A DNA stretch of 64,000 nucleotides. It comes from Nocardioides litoris (lineage in GTDB: Bacteria; Actinomycetota; Actinomycetes; Propionibacteriales; Nocardioidaceae). This document shows, one piece after another, positions 45,133-55,194 of this stretch. The translations under genes and the position numbers were made by a program. How positions within the stretch are numbered: position 1 is the first letter of the stretch; every line of letters begins with the position of its first letter. The stretch lies in contig NZ_VDMR01000004.1 in NCBI RefSeq assembly GCF_006346315.1, positions 310,001 to 374,000 of the forward strand, written 5' to 3'. The notes under the pieces are model-generated. The model did not search any database and had not been told where the DNA came from. It saw only the letters and a list, made by a program, of their open reading frames with translations.

Positions 45133-45532
45133 GGCAGGTTCCGCCGGGGACCCGGTCGGGCGCCTCCACCTCCGCCCGACCTGGGGACGACGGCACCAGG
45201 AGCGACCCCTGTGGACGACTGCGGGACGGGCGGGCCGGATTCGTGGCAGGACGGGCGTGCGGTCTACCCTGGACGGACCTGCTCCCTGGAGCAGGAATTC
45301 GCACGCCCTCGTTCCACGGACCTGTTCGTGGGCGTCGGCCCTCGGTCCTGTCCGGTCACCACACCGGACCGGTCGGGCCGCGCGAGGACGTCAGGGCCCG
45401 AGGCACCCGCCGACGGCATCGAACTGAAAACCCGACCGGACCATCACCGGTGCGCCCTGCCGAGCCCCCCCGGGCCGGTCGAAGGGACGCACAGCACGGT
45501 GCGGTCCGACACACGAGAAGAGAACACCTCAC
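45133..45532 (+). promoter_or_regulatory. Long upstream region and probable leader of rpsB
   Basis: There is no gene in these 400 bases. A TACCCT box at 45265-45270 could be the rpsB -10, giving a leader of about 255 bases. A small hairpin (CTGCTC at 45279-45284 with GAGCAG at 45289-45294) follows it. A long rpsB leader suggests ribosomal-protein autoregulation, as known for S2 in other bacteria; no specific motif was recognised. The M23 gene promoter must lie at the other end. Confidence 0.35.
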
Positions 45533-46525
45533 ATGGCAGTCGTGACCATGCGCCAGCTCCTCGAGAGCGGCGTCCACTTCGGACACCAGACCCGTCGCTG
45601 GAACCCGAAGATGAAGCGCTTCATCATGACCGAGCGCAACGGCATCTACATCATCGACCTGCAGCAGTCGCTGGCCTACATCGACCGGTCCTACGCCTTC
45701 GTCAAGGAGACCGTGGCCAAGGGCGGCACGATCATGTTCGTGGGCACCAAGAAGCAGGCCCAGGAGGCGATCGCCGAGCAGGCGACCCGTGTCGGCATGC
45801 CCTACGTCAACCAGCGGTGGCTGGGCGGCATGCTCACCAACTTCCAGACCGTGCACCAGCGCATCAACCGGCTCAAGGAGCTCGACGAGGTCGACTTCGA
45901 CAACGTCGCGGGCTCCGGTCGCACCAAGAAGGAGCTCCTGCAGATGAAGCGGGAGCGCGACAAGCTGGAGAAGACCCTCGGCGGCATCCGCGAGATGGGC
46001 CGCACCCCGTCGGCCGTGTGGGTCGTCGACACCAAGAAGGAGCACCTGGCGGTCGAGGAGGCGCGCAAGCTGCGCATCCCGATCATCGGCATCCTCGACA
46101 CCAACTGCGACCCCGACGAGATCGACTTCCCGATCCCCGGCAACGACGACGCCATCCGCGCCGTCGGCCTGCTGACCCGCGTGGTCGCCGACGCCGTGGC
46201 CGAGGGCCTCATCGCCCGCTCCGGCGCCAAGACCGGTGAGGGCAGCGCCGCCACCGCCGAGGAGCCGCTGGCCGAGTGGGAGCGCGAGCTCCTCGCCGGC
46301 GACGCCGCCCAGGCTGCCGAGGCCGCCACCTCCGCCGAGCCCGCCGCCCCCGCCTCCGAGGCCACCGGCGCCTCGTCCGAGGGTGCCGAGTCCGTCGAGG
46401 CCGCCGACTCCGCTGCTCCGGCCGCCGACCAGGCCGAGGTCGCCGAGGCGACCGACGCCACCGAGTCGACCGAGTCGACCGAGTCGACCGAGGCCACCCC
46501 GGCCGAGGCGACCACCGAGTCCTGA
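45533..46525 (+). CDS. rpsB: 30S ribosomal protein S2
   Basis: The 330-residue protein has the S2 core (about 1-235): [56 protein letters not shown] and [21 protein letters not shown]. The last 90 residues are an acidic tail with repeats of Glu-Ser-Thr ([20 protein letters not shown]), typical of actinobacteria and probably disordered. ATG start. tsf follows 40 bases after. Confidence 0.97.
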   Translation: MAVVTMRQLLESGVHFGHQTRRWNPKMKRFIMTERNGIYIIDLQQSLAYIDRSYAFVKETVAKGGTIMFVGTKKQAQEAIAEQATRVGMPYVNQRWLGGMLTNFQTVHQRINRLKELDEVDFDNVAGSGRTKKELLQMKRERDKLEKTLGGIREMGRTPSAVWVVDTKKEHLAVEEARKLRIPIIGILDTNCDPDEIDFPIPGNDDAIRAVGLLTRVVADAVAEGLIARSGAKTGEGSAATAEEPLAEWERELLAGDAAQAAEAATSAEPAAPASEATGASSEGAESVEAADSAAPAADQAEVAEATDATESTESTESTEATPAEATTES

Positions 46526-46565
46526 TCCCTGGTCCCTGAACCACCCGACGTACGAAGGAGTACGC

Positions 46566-47378
46566 ATGGCGAACATCACCGCCGCCGACGTCAAGAGGCT
46601 CCGCGAGCAGAGCGGCGCGGGCATGATGGACTGCAAGAAGGCCCTCACCGAGGCTGACGGCGACTTCGACAAGGCCGTCGAGATCCTCCGGATCAAGGGC
46701 GGCAAGAAGATGGCCGAGCGGGCCGCCGAGCGCGAGGCGTCGGCCGGTCTGGTGGCGACCTCCGGTGGCGCCCTGGTCGAGCTCAACTGCGAGACCGACT
46801 TCGTCGCCAAGGGCGAGCCGTTCATCGCGGCCGCCCAGCGCATCGCGGAGGCGGCCGACGCCGCCCAGGCCGCCGACGCCGAGGCCCTCAAGGCCGTCGA
46901 GCTCGACGGCAAGACGGTCGGCGAGGTCGTGGCCGAGCTGGCCGTCTCGATCGGCGAGAAGATCGAGCTCGGCCGCGTGGCGTACTTCGGTGGCGACACC
47001 GTCGTCTACATGCACAAGCGCGCCGCCGACCTGCCGCCCGCCGTGGGCGTCCTGGTCGAGTACGCCGGCGACGCCGACGCCGCTCGGGCCGCCGCCATGC
47101 AGGCCGCGGCCATGCGCCCGCAGTACCTCACCCGTGACGAGGTCCCCGCCGACGTCGTCGCCAAGGAGCGCGAGATCGCCGAGGCGACCTCGCGCGAGGA
47201 GGGCAAGCCCGAGCAGGCCATCGCCAAGATCACCGAGGGCCGCCTCAACGGCTTCTTCAAGGACGTCGTGCTCCTCGAGCAGGCCTCGGTGACCGAGAGC
47301 AAGAAGACCGTCAAGGCGGTCCTCGAGGAGTCCGGCACCACCGTGAAGCGGTTCGCCCGCTTCGAGGTCGGCGCCTGA
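46566..47378 (+). CDS. tsf: Elongation factor Ts
   Basis: The 270-residue guanine nucleotide exchange factor recycles EF-Tu. It starts with a UBA-like domain ([21 protein letters not shown]) and has the exchange motif [15 protein letters not shown], followed by the dimerisation part. The ATG is preceded by AAGGAG at 46555-46560. A hairpin region (47399-47456) follows, so rpsB-tsf may end there while pyrH has its own promoter. Confidence 0.97.
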   Translation: MANITAADVKRLREQSGAGMMDCKKALTEADGDFDKAVEILRIKGGKKMAERAAEREASAGLVATSGGALVELNCETDFVAKGEPFIAAAQRIAEAADAAQAADAEALKAVELDGKTVGEVVAELAVSIGEKIELGRVAYFGGDTVVYMHKRAADLPPAVGVLVEYAGDADAARAAAMQAAAMRPQYLTRDEVPADVVAKEREIAEATSREEGKPEQAIAKITEGRLNGFFKDVVLLEQASVTESKKTVKAVLEESGTTVKRFARFEVGA

Positions 47379-47398
47379 CCCCAGCACCACCCGTACGC

Positions 47399-47456
47399 CG
47401 ACGCCCGGCGTCGCAGGTCGTCCCGTCACCGGGGCGGCCCGCGGCGCCGGGCGTCG
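47399..47456. terminator. Inverted repeat after tsf
   Basis: Twelve-base arms at 47399-47410 and 47445-47456 are perfect reverse complements around a 34-base GC-rich interior. The loop is long for a terminator, so the function is uncertain. It lies 20 bases after tsf. A TAACCT box at 47540-47545 could be the pyrH -10. Confidence 0.35.
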
Positions 47457-47580
47457 CTGTTACCGGGCCCGGGGGTCTCAGGCCCGCGGGTCCCAGGGCC
47501 CGGGCCGTCCCGGCTCGACGCGAGGGGGTACCTGGCGGGTAACCTCGGCCCGCGACCTGCGGCCCGTGCGAAAGGACCAG

Positions 47581-48294
47581 ATGACCGGCTACCAGCGTGT
47601 CCTGCTCAAGCTCTCCGGCGAGGTGTTCGGCGGCGGCAAGGTCGGGGTCGACCCCGACGTCGTCCAGCGGATCGCCCGGGAGATCGCCGACGTGGTCGAG
47701 TCCGGCGTGCAGGTGGCCGTGGTCACCGGCGGCGGCAACTTCTTCCGGGGCGCCGAGCTGCAGCAGCGCGGCATGGACCGCGTCCGCGCCGACTACATGG
47801 GCATGCTCGGCATCGTCATGAACTGCCTGGCCCTCCAGGACTTCCTGGAGAAGCTCGGCGTCGACACCCGCGTCCAGACCGCGATCACCATGGGCCAGGT
47901 GGCCGAGCCCTACATCCCGCGCCGCGCGATCCGGCACATGGAGAAGGGCCGCGTCGTCATCTTCGGCGCCGGCATGGGCATGCCCTTCTTCTCCACCGAC
48001 ACCGTCGCGGTCCAGCGGGCCCTCGAGAGCCGCTGCGACGCGGTGCTGTTCGACAAGAACGGCGTCGACGGCATCTACACCGCCGACCCCAAGCAGGACC
48101 CCACCGCGACCCGCATCGAGCAGATCACCTACGACGAGGCGCTCGAGCGCGGCCTGCGGATCATGGACCAGACGGCGTTCACCCTGGCCCGCGAGAACAA
48201 GGTCCCCATGATCGTCTTCGGCCTCGCCGAGCCCGGCAGCATCCTGCGCGCCGTGCGGGGTGAGAGGATCGGGACGCTGGTGACCCCGGCCTGA
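47581..48294 (+). CDS. pyrH: UMP kinase
   Basis: The 237-residue enzyme phosphorylates UMP to UDP for nucleotide synthesis. Motifs include [46 protein letters not shown] and [18 protein letters not shown] 47581 is chosen because GAAAGGA lies at 47570-47576; a GTG five codons upstream would place that site inside the gene. The gene heads pyrH-frr-cdsA. Confidence 0.96.
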   Translation: MTGYQRVLLKLSGEVFGGGKVGVDPDVVQRIAREIADVVESGVQVAVVTGGGNFFRGAELQQRGMDRVRADYMGMLGIVMNCLALQDFLEKLGVDTRVQTAITMGQVAEPYIPRRAIRHMEKGRVVIFGAGMGMPFFSTDTVAVQRALESRCDAVLFDKNGVDGIYTADPKQDPTATRIEQITYDEALERGLRIMDQTAFTLARENKVPMIVFGLAEPGSILRAVRGERIGTLVTPA

Positions 48295-48369
48295 CGCGAC
48301 CGGACGCGCCCCCCGACGTACCCGAGCGGCCTGCACCACGGGCCGCCCCGACACCCAGGAGACTCCACC

Positions 48370-48927
48370 GTGATCAACGACATCCTCAACGAGGCCGACG
48401 GCAAGATGGACAAGTCGGTCGAGGCGACGCGTGAGGAGTTCGCCGCGATCCGGGCCGGCCGTGCGACTCCCGCCATGTTCAGCAAGATCATGGTCGACTA
48501 CTACGGCACCCCGACGCCGCTGCAGAGCCTGGCGTCCTTCACCGCGCCCGAGGCGCGGATCATCATGATCCAGCCCTTCGACATGGGCGCGATGGCCAAC
48601 GTCGAGAAGGCGATCCGCGACTCCGACCTCGGCGTCAACCCGGCCAACGACGGCAAGGTCCTGCGCTGCGTGTTCCCCGAGCTCACCGAGGAGCGTCGCA
48701 AGGACTTCGTCAAGCTCGCCCGGTCCAAGGCCGAGGAGGGCCGCGTGGCCGTCCGCAACCTGCGCCGCACCGCCAAGCAGAACCTCGAGAAGCTCGAGAA
48801 GGACGGCGAGGTCGGCAAGGACGACGTCACCGGCGCCGAGAAGCGGCTCGACGGCGTGACCAAGAAGCACACCGACGCCATCGACGAGATGCTGAAGAGC
48901 AAGGAGGCGGAGCTGCTCGAGGTCTGA
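48370..48927 (+). CDS. frr: Ribosome recycling factor
   Basis: The 185-residue protein splits post-termination ribosomes with EF-G. It has the two-domain RRF shape: KMDKSVEATREEFAAIRAGRA, then DYYGTPTPLQSLAS, and the long C-terminal helix with EERRKDFVKLARSKAEEGRV. GTG start after AGGAGA, 75 bases after pyrH. Confidence 0.96.
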   Translation: MINDILNEADGKMDKSVEATREEFAAIRAGRATPAMFSKIMVDYYGTPTPLQSLASFTAPEARIIMIQPFDMGAMANVEKAIRDSDLGVNPANDGKVLRCVFPELTEERRKDFVKLARSKAEEGRVAVRNLRRTAKQNLEKLEKDGEVGKDDVTGAEKRLDGVTKKHTDAIDEMLKSKEAELLEV

Positions 48928-48948
48928 GACCCCGATCACCCGCACCGC

Positions 48949-49827
48949 ATGACGACCTCGTCCGGCCCCGCCGCACCGCCCCAGAAGGACCACGGGCGGG
49001 CCGGGCGCGACCTCAAGGCGGCGGTGGCCTCCGCGGTCGTGCTGCTCGCCGCGATCGCGGCGTCGCTGGCGTTCTGGAAGCCGGCATTCATGCTCATCGT
49101 GGTCGTGGCCGTCGTGGTCGCGGTCTGGGAGCTGCGCCAGGGCCTGCTGGCCCACGACATCGACCTGCCCGAGCAGCCGCTCATGCTCGGCGGGGCGATC
49201 ATGGTCGTCGTCGCCTACGTCTGGGGCACCGACGCGATGGTCACCGCCACCGCGGTCACCGCGCTCGTGGTGATGTTGTGGCTGCTGCACCGCGGCACCG
49301 CCGGCTACGTCAAGACGGCGACGGCCTCGGTGTTCACCCTCGTCTACGTGCCGTTCCTCGGCTCGTTCGTGGCCATGCTGCTCGCCGAGGGCGGCCTCGG
49401 CGGCGGCGGGCTCGACGACGACGGGGTGCAGGGCATCCTGGCGTTCATCCTGGTCACCATCGCCTCCGACATCGGCGGGTACGCCGCCGGCGTGCTGTTC
49501 GGCAAGCACCCGATGGCCCCGGTCATCTCCCCGAAGAAGTCGTGGGAGGGCTTCGCCGGCTCGGTCGTGGCCTGCCTCGTGGCCGGGGTCCTCCTGGTCG
49601 TCCTCCTGCTCGACGGCCCCTGGTGGGCCGGCGTCGGGCTCGGCCTCATCGCGCCGGTGATGGCCACCCTGGGCGACCTGTGCGAGTCGGTCATCAAGCG
49701 CGACCTCGGCATCAAGGACATGAGCCAGGTCATCCCCGGCCACGGTGGCCTGATGGACCGGCTCGACTCCCTGCTGGCCACGATCGCCCCGATCTGGCTG
49801 CTGCTGCACTACGCCGTCTTCGCCTGA
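48949..49827 (+). CDS. cdsA: Phosphatidate cytidylyltransferase (CDP-diglyceride synthase)
   Basis: The 292-residue integral membrane enzyme makes CDP-diacylglycerol, the precursor of acidic phospholipids. It has about eight membrane segments and the family signature near the C-terminus (SVIKRDLGIKDMSQVIPGHG followed by LMDRLDS). A hydrophilic N-terminus of about 25 residues precedes the first helix. It starts 22 bases after frr. Confidence 0.95.
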   Translation: MTTSSGPAAPPQKDHGRAGRDLKAAVASAVVLLAAIAASLAFWKPAFMLIVVVAVVVAVWELRQGLLAHDIDLPEQPLMLGGAIMVVVAYVWGTDAMVTATAVTALVVMLWLLHRGTAGYVKTATASVFTLVYVPFLGSFVAMLLAEGGLGGGGLDDDGVQGILAFILVTIASDIGGYAAGVLFGKHPMAPVISPKKSWEGFAGSVVACLVAGVLLVVLLLDGPWWAGVGLGLIAPVMATLGDLCESVIKRDLGIKDMSQVIPGHGGLMDRLDSLLATIAPIWLLLHYAVFA

Positions 49828-49911
49828 GCGCGCGGCCCTCGACCACCGGTCGCGACGCGCTGGCCACGCCGTGATCGTGGTCGACCTCACGCGGAGGACG
49901 GCCCGCCTGTC

Positions 49912-49917
49912 TACGAT
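49912..49917 (+). promoter_or_regulatory. -10 box of a probably leaderless transcript
   Basis: TACGAT lies five bases before GTG 49923 and eight before ATG 49926; no ribosome binding site is present. Confidence 0.5.
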
Positions 49918-49922
49918 CAACG

Positions 49923-50399
49923 GTGATGAGCACCGAGAGCGTGCGGGCCGTGCCTGCCGACGACGCCCCCACGGCCGCCCGGGGCGGCCGCCGCCGGCGT
50001 GCCCGACGCGGGCAGGAGGCCGACGCGGCCCCCGGTCCGGACGGTGCGGTCGCCCAGGAGGCGTTCGGTGACCCGGCTGGGCCGCCGCGGTTCTGGCACC
50101 GCTCGCACCCGGTGTTCACGCCGTTGGCCGGCTTCTTCACCGGCATGCTGCTGGTCGTCGTCGTGCTCGGGCTGCTGGGCGCGATCCTCGACCAGGTCGT
50201 GGGGTACGACGTCAGCGCCCACCCCTGGGTCTTCCTGCTCGCCCTCGGCGTGCTGCTGGTCGTCAACCTGGGCCTGGTCGTGGTCGAGGGCACCCGCCGC
50301 TTCGCGCGCTACATGCTCTTCGGCATCCTCACCACGCCGGCCGTCGTGGCCGCGGTCGCGGCCCTGACCGCGTGGATCCTCATCAGCCGCGACGGCTGA
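49923..50399 (+). CDS. Membrane protein of unknown function
   Basis: The 158-residue protein has a charged N-terminus rich in Arg and Ala (about 1-60) followed by three hydrophobic segments (about 66-92, 101-122 and 132-152). I recognise no family. A TACGAT box five bases upstream favours the GTG start and a leaderless transcript; ATG 49926 is the alternative. It lies between cdsA and rlmN, which is conserved housekeeping territory, so it may be a lipid- or wall-related helper. Confidence 0.7.
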   Translation: MMSTESVRAVPADDAPTAARGGRRRRARRGQEADAAPGPDGAVAQEAFGDPAGPPRFWHRSHPVFTPLAGFFTGMLLVVVVLGLLGAILDQVVGYDVSAHPWVFLLALGVLLVVNLGLVVVEGTRRFARYMLFGILTTPAVVAAVAALTAWILISRDG

Positions 50400-50442
50400 G
50401 GGTTCGGCCGCGCCACCGCCCCGGTGCGAGGATGGGGTGGTC

Positions 50443-51573
50443 ATGAGCGAACCCATCAAGACCCTGCCCCTGGTCTTCGACGAGCCTCGCGGCCGCCGCA
50501 AGCCGCCGCGCCACCTCGCCGACCTCGACGCGGCGGGGCGCAAGGCGCTGCTGGAGGAGCACGGGCTGCCGGGCTTCCGGGCCAAGCAGCTCTCGACCCA
50601 CTACTTCGGCCGGCTGGTCGACGACCCCGCCGAGATGACCGACCTCCCGGCCGCGCAGCGCGACGAGCTGGTCTCGGCGCTGCTGCCGGAGTTGATGACC
50701 CCGCTGCGCACGATGGAGGCCGACAAGGGCACCACGCGCAAGACGCTGTGGCGGCTCTTCGACGGCGCGCTCGTCGAGTCGGTGCTGATGCGCTACCCCG
50801 ACCGCGCCACGATGTGCGTCTCCAGCCAGGCCGGCTGCGGGATGGCCTGCCCGTTCTGCGCCACCGGCCAAGGCGGCCTGCAGCGCAACATGTCGACCGC
50901 CGAGATCGTCGAGCAGGTCGTCGCCGGCGCCCGGGCGCTGGCCCGCGGCGAGGTGCCGGGCGGTCCCGCGCGGGTCTCCAACGTGGTGTTCATGGGCATG
51001 GGCGAGCCGCTGGCCAACTACAAGGCGGTCGTCGGCGCCGTACGCCGGCTGGTCGACCCGGCGCCCGACGGGCTCGGCATGAGCGCCCGCGGCGTCACCG
51101 TCTCGACCGTCGGCCTGGTGCCGCGCATCCGTCAGCTGGCCGAGGAGGGCGTCCCGGTGACGCTCGCCCTGAGCCTGCACGCGCCCGACGACGAGCTGCG
51201 CAACGAGCTCGTGCCGATCAACACCCGGTTCTCGGTCGCCGAGACCGTCGACGCGGCGTGGGACTACGCCCAGACGACCAAGCGCCGGGTCAGCATCGAG
51301 TACGCCATGATGCGCGGCATCAACGACCAGGCCTGGCGCGCCGACCTGCTGGCCGACGTGCTCTACGCGACCGGGGCCGACTGGGGCTGGGTGCACGTCA
51401 ACCTGATCCCGCTCAATCCCACGCCGGGCAGCAAGTGGACGGCTTCCGACCCGGCCGACGAGCGCGAGTTCGTGCGCCGCCTCGAGGCCCGCGGGATCCC
51501 GACCACCGTGCGCGACACCCGCGGCCGCGAGATCGACGGCGCCTGCGGGCAGCTGGCGGCCACGGAGGCCTGA
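50443..51573 (+). CDS. rlmN: RlmN, dual-specificity 23S rRNA/tRNA adenine C2-methyltransferase
   Basis: The 376-residue radical SAM enzyme methylates A2503 of 23S rRNA and A37 of some tRNAs. It has the cluster motif CGMACPFC, the conserved [22 protein letters not shown] and [17 protein letters not shown], and the catalytic Cys near the end in [12 protein letters not shown] 50443 is preferred; a GTG two codons earlier is possible. Family length is normal. Confidence 0.95.
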   Translation: MSEPIKTLPLVFDEPRGRRKPPRHLADLDAAGRKALLEEHGLPGFRAKQLSTHYFGRLVDDPAEMTDLPAAQRDELVSALLPELMTPLRTMEADKGTTRKTLWRLFDGALVESVLMRYPDRATMCVSSQAGCGMACPFCATGQGGLQRNMSTAEIVEQVVAGARALARGEVPGGPARVSNVVFMGMGEPLANYKAVVGAVRRLVDPAPDGLGMSARGVTVSTVGLVPRIRQLAEEGVPVTLALSLHAPDDELRNELVPINTRFSVAETVDAAWDYAQTTKRRVSIEYAMMRGINDQAWRADLLADVLYATGADWGWVHVNLIPLNPTPGSKWTASDPADEREFVRRLEARGIPTTVRDTRGREIDGACGQLAATEA

Positions 51574-51578
51574 GCCCG

Positions 51579-52415
51579 GTGGCCGGCGACAGGGGCGACG
51601 GAGCGCTGCGCGAGCGGGTGCTCGAGGCCTCGGCCTCCGGCCTGTGGCAGCCGCCCGACTCGGTCACCACCGACACCGGCCACGGCCTGCTCGTGCAGTA
51701 CCCCTCCTGGGCCTACACCCGGCTCGTGCTGGCCCGCTTCGCCGTCGGTGACGCTGCCGACGTCGGCGCGGCCCTCGACCGGGTGCTGGAGGCGGCCCGC
51801 GGCCTCGACCTGGACGACGGGGTCGACGAGGTCACCTGCGAGGTCGTGCTCGGCTCGCCGACGGGGTACGCCGACGCGCTGGCCGCCCGGGGCAGCCGCG
51901 TGGTCGACACCGTCGACGTGCTCGCGCTCGACCTGACCGCGCCGCTGCCCGACCCCGGACCGGTCGACGACCGCGTCGGCCTGGCCTGGGTCGACGACGT
52001 CGAGCTGGCCCGCGGGTTCGCCGAGGTGGCGCGGGCCGGGTTCGGCGGCGAGCCGTCGACCGAGGAGCGGCTCGTGGCCAACGCGGCCGAGGGGCGTCGT
52101 ACGGTGCCGGCGGGGGAGGGCGGACGGGCCGTGGCCCTGCTCGACGGCCGGGTCGTCGCCGGTGGCGGCGTCACGGTGGAGGGCGAGGTCGCGCGGCTCT
52201 GGGGCGCCGCCGCACTGCCGGAGCACCGCGGCATCGGGGCCTACCGCGCGGTGCTGCACGAGCGCCTGCGCCACGCCCGCGACCACGGCGCGACGCTGGC
52301 GCTCGTCAAGGGCCGGATCGCCACGTCGGGGCCGATCCTGCTGCGCTACGGCTTCGCCGCCTTCGGCCGCGAGGACACCCACCAGCTGCCGCTCGGCGGG
52401 AGGCCGGGCCGGTGA
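51579..52415 (+). CDS. GNAT-type acetyltransferase, first of a tandem pair
   Basis: The 278-residue protein has an N-terminal half that is a divergent GNAT-like domain (YADALAARGSRVVDTVDVLAL) and a C-terminal GNAT core: ARLWGAAALPEHRGIGAYRA contains the acetyl-CoA loop, followed by ALVKGRIATSGPILLRYGF. The GTG start has GGAGG at 51564-51568. It overlaps the next gene by four bases (GTGA), and the two proteins are clearly paralogous. Substrate unknown. Confidence 0.8.
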   Translation: MAGDRGDGALRERVLEASASGLWQPPDSVTTDTGHGLLVQYPSWAYTRLVLARFAVGDAADVGAALDRVLEAARGLDLDDGVDEVTCEVVLGSPTGYADALAARGSRVVDTVDVLALDLTAPLPDPGPVDDRVGLAWVDDVELARGFAEVARAGFGGEPSTEERLVANAAEGRRTVPAGEGGRAVALLDGRVVAGGGVTVEGEVARLWGAAALPEHRGIGAYRAVLHERLRHARDHGATLALVKGRIATSGPILLRYGFAAFGREDTHQLPLGGRPGR

Positions 52416-53197
52416 GCGGCCCGACCTCCGAGGCGGTGGCCGCCGCCTGCGCGGCCTGGACCTGGTACCCCGCCGACGCCACCGTCGTCACCACCGCCGA
52501 CCTGCTGCTCGTGCGCTGGCCGACGTACTACGAGGCCCCGCCCACCGCCCTGACCGTCGACCCGGCCGCCGATGTCGGCCCGGCCCTCGACGAGGCGCTC
52601 GACCAGGCCCGCGAGTGGGGTGGCGAGGAGCTCCTGGTGTGGGTGCGTCTCGACTCCCCGGCGACCCTGGAGGACGAGCTCCGCCGGCGCGGTGGCCGGC
52701 TCGAGGAGACCGTCGACGTCCTCGCCCTCGACCTCGACGCGCCGGCCCCCGACCTCGACGTGCCCGGCGACGTCCGCGTCGTCTGGCAGACCGACGTGCC
52801 GACGACCCGGGCGGTCATCGAGATCGGCATGGCGGCGTTCGAGGAGGGCTCGGTGCCCGACGACGAGACGCTGGAGGCGCTGGCCGACGAGGCCCGGGCC
52901 GACCTCGCCGCCGGCCGCGGCGGTTCGGCCCTCGCGCTGGTCGACGACCGGCCGGTCGCCACCGGTGGTCTGTCGCTGTTCGACGGTGTCGCCCGGCTCT
53001 GGGGTGGCGGCGTGTTCCCCGGGGCCCGCGGCCGGGGCGCCTACCGTGCCGTCCTCGACGCCCGCCTCCGCCGAGCCCGGGCCGAGGGCGCGACCATGGC
53101 CCTGGTCAAGGGCCGCGTCGACTCCTCCGGCCCGACGCTGCGTCGTACCGGCTTCACCGGCTTCGGTCAGGAACGCTCCTACGTCCTCTCGACCTGA
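52412..53197 (+). CDS. GNAT-type acetyltransferase, second of a tandem pair
   Basis: The 261-residue protein is a paralogue of the upstream gene: WGGGVFPGARGRGAYRAVLD aligns with the acetyl-CoA loop there, and ALVKGRVDSSGPTLRRTGF with the same following region. The N-terminal half has VWQTDVPTTRAVIEIGMAAF. The pair probably arose by tandem duplication and may work on related targets or as a heterodimer. GTG start in a GTGA overlap. A complex hairpin follows the gene. Confidence 0.8.
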   Translation: MSGPTSEAVAAACAAWTWYPADATVVTTADLLLVRWPTYYEAPPTALTVDPAADVGPALDEALDQAREWGGEELLVWVRLDSPATLEDELRRRGGRLEETVDVLALDLDAPAPDLDVPGDVRVVWQTDVPTTRAVIEIGMAAFEEGSVPDDETLEALADEARADLAAGRGGSALALVDDRPVATGGLSLFDGVARLWGGGVFPGARGRGAYRAVLDARLRRARAEGATMALVKGRVDSSGPTLRRTGFTGFGQERSYVLST

Positions 53198-53226
53198 TGC
53201 CCCCCGGGGTGTCCGGGGCGTCGGCT

Positions 53227-53309
53227 CGGGGCATGCAACTCACCGTCCGCACGACTTCCCCGCCCGCATTCGGGCGGGGGAGCGGGTACGACGGTGAGGT
53301 AGTGCCCCG
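53227..53309. terminator. Nested three-stem hairpin between convergent genes
   Basis: Three nested perfect stems share one centre: 53258-53266 with 53271-53279 (9 bp, CATT loop), 53239-53247 with 53290-53298 (9 bp) and 53227-53233 with 53303-53309 (7 bp), with internal loops of 4-11 bases. It lies between the convergent GNAT and phosphoesterase genes. It is probably a bidirectional terminator, more elaborate than needed. Confidence 0.65.
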
Positions 53310-53320
53310 CCGGCGCCGAG

Positions 53321-55078
53321 TCAGCGACCGCGACGGGGGCGGGGATCGCGGACGAGCAGCTCGACGTTGCGGTCGCGACGAGTGCCGAGGCCGCGGTCGG
53401 AGCGGTCCTGCCAGTCGTTGGCGGCGAGCTCGCGGGCCAGGCCCGCCAGGCCGGTGGTCGTGCGGGTGTCGCGCGAGCGCAGCGGACCGGCGTGGTCGAC
53501 CATCGTGGTGAACAGCGACAGCGTGCCGTCGCGGTTGTCGACGACCTCGATGATGCGCGACTGCTGCGGCCAGTCGATGTGCGAGGCCGTGTTGACCTCC
53601 CACAGCCCGCCGGTGCGACCCGCGCCCGGCCGCCGGTGGGCGGTGACCGCGTTGCGGTGGGTGTGCCCGTTGACCCAGGCGACGACGTGCGGCTGCTGGA
53701 GGAGCAGCGCCAGCACCTCGGCGCCGGTCACGCGCGGCTCCACGTCGGCCCCGGTGCCGACGAGCACGTTGCCCATCGTGGCGCTGGTGTGGTGGCTGAA
53801 GACCATCGTGACCTGCCCCTGGCTGCGCGCACCGGCGAGCACCCGTCGCAGCCACGCCATCTGGCCGGCGTCGATCGAGCCGTCGGCGTACCCATTGGGG
53901 TTGACGGTGTCGAGCACGACGAACCGGCAGCCGCGCTCGACGAAGGTGTAGTACGCCGTGCCGTCGCGGCGGTTGGCCGCGGTGAAGCCGTGCCCGCGCG
54001 GCAGTCCCGTGGTGGTGAAGTGCTGCGCGACGGTCTCGGCCCGGCTGAGCAGCCGGCGGGCCCGGTCGGGCGTGACGAGACGCGCTCCGGGGGTGGCCGA
54101 GAGGGTGGCCACGAGCCCGGCGAGGTCACCCGCGGCCAGGGCGGTCAGCACCGCCAAGGGGCTGAGCCCCGCGGGCGGCGAGACGACCTTGAGGGCACCG
54201 GTCGCGATGGCGCCGATCGGCAGCGTCGCGGCCGGGAAGTTGCCCTGCACGAGGCCGTCGTGGTTGCCGAAGCAGGCGTACCACGGCATCCGCAGCCCCT
54301 GGGCGCGGAACGGTCGCCGGGCCGCGTCGAGCAGGCCCGGGACCGTCGGGAACCCGTAGCGGGTCTTGGCCAGGTCGGGCGCGCGTCCGGGCGGCGGCGG
54401 GTCGGGGTGCCAGTAGCTGCGGTCGTAGTACAGCGGGTCGCGGTCGGCGACGCCCTCGAAGCGGCGCAGGTCGCCGGAGTCGGGCCGCACCCGGCCGCCG
54501 TCGAGGAGGTCGATGTTCCAGCGGACCTCGTTGAGCTGGGAGTTGTCGGAGTTGTCGCCGGTCTGGATGGCCAGCGCCAGCCGGCGCCCGGTGACCGGGC
54601 CGCGACCGACCCGGTTGACCTCGCGCACCATCGCGTCGGCGACCTGCGCGGAGAGCATCTCGTGCGGCCGGTACGCCGAGGCGAAGATGCCCGTGGCCGT
54701 CGGCACCGGTGAGGGGTCGTCGAACCGGTCGGTCCACTCCACGCGCAGCGGCGACTGCACGTCGACCACGTGCACGTCGCTGAGCTGCACGAAGGCCAGC
54801 AGCCCCCGGCGCCGGCGTGCCCGGCCGGCCCGCGCCCGCACGCCGAGCTCGGCGCGCACCAGGTGCGGCTCGCCGGGTCGGCGGACCAGGCCGCGGTAGC
54901 CGAGCCGGCCCGCGGGGCCCTTGCGCACCGTCCGCGCCAGCGTCGCGACGCGGGCCACCTTGCGCGGCCCGGTGCGCACCGCCGAACGGGCGGCCGAGCG
55001 GGCGCTGGAGCTCGCCACGGTCGACATGGCGGCGGCGAGCGCGGCGGCGCGGCCGAGGCCGCGGCGGGTGACCTGCAT
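53321..55078 (-). CDS. Exported metallophosphoesterase (TIGR03767-like)
   Basis: The 585-residue protein has a probable Tat signal (TRRGLGRAAALAAAMSTVA) and a calcineurin-like fold: FVQLSDVHVVD, IQTGDNSDNSQLNEV, YACFGNHDGLVQGN, MVFSHHTSATMG and VVAWVNGHTHRNAV, which together give the two-metal centre. Relatives form an actinobacterial family of uncertain substrate. The ATG at 55078 is chosen because the signal starts there; the longer frame to 55138 is not supported. It is divergent from the mannosyltransferase. Confidence 0.85.
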   Translation of the reverse strand: MQVTRRGLGRAAALAAAMSTVASSSARSAARSAVRTGPRKVARVATLARTVRKGPAGRLGYRGLVRRPGEPHLVRAELGVRARAGRARRRRGLLAFVQLSDVHVVDVQSPLRVEWTDRFDDPSPVPTATGIFASAYRPHEMLSAQVADAMVREVNRVGRGPVTGRRLALAIQTGDNSDNSQLNEVRWNIDLLDGGRVRPDSGDLRRFEGVADRDPLYYDRSYWHPDPPPPGRAPDLAKTRYGFPTVPGLLDAARRPFRAQGLRMPWYACFGNHDGLVQGNFPAATLPIGAIATGALKVVSPPAGLSPLAVLTALAAGDLAGLVATLSATPGARLVTPDRARRLLSRAETVAQHFTTTGLPRGHGFTAANRRDGTAYYTFVERGCRFVVLDTVNPNGYADGSIDAGQMAWLRRVLAGARSQGQVTMVFSHHTSATMGNVLVGTGADVEPRVTGAEVLALLLQQPHVVAWVNGHTHRNAVTAHRRPGAGRTGGLWEVNTASHIDWPQQSRIIEVVDNRDGTLSLFTTMVDHAGPLRSRDTRTTTGLAGLARELAANDWQDRSDRGLGTRRDRNVELLVRDPRPRRGR

Positions 55079-55181
55079 CCGGCGGATGCTACCCGGGGCA
55101 TGCCGGCCTCGCGGGCAGTTCGGCCAACCGTTGTTCACGCGGCGGCCACGCCGATCCCGTCGCGTGTTGCCTGCGGCTCCC

Positions 55182-55187
55182 TAGCGT
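55182..55187 (+). promoter_or_regulatory. -10 box of a probably leaderless glycosyltransferase transcript
   Basis: TAGCGT lies seven bases before the ATG at 55195 and no ribosome binding site is visible. Confidence 0.5.
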
Positions 55188-55194
55188 CCTGGAC

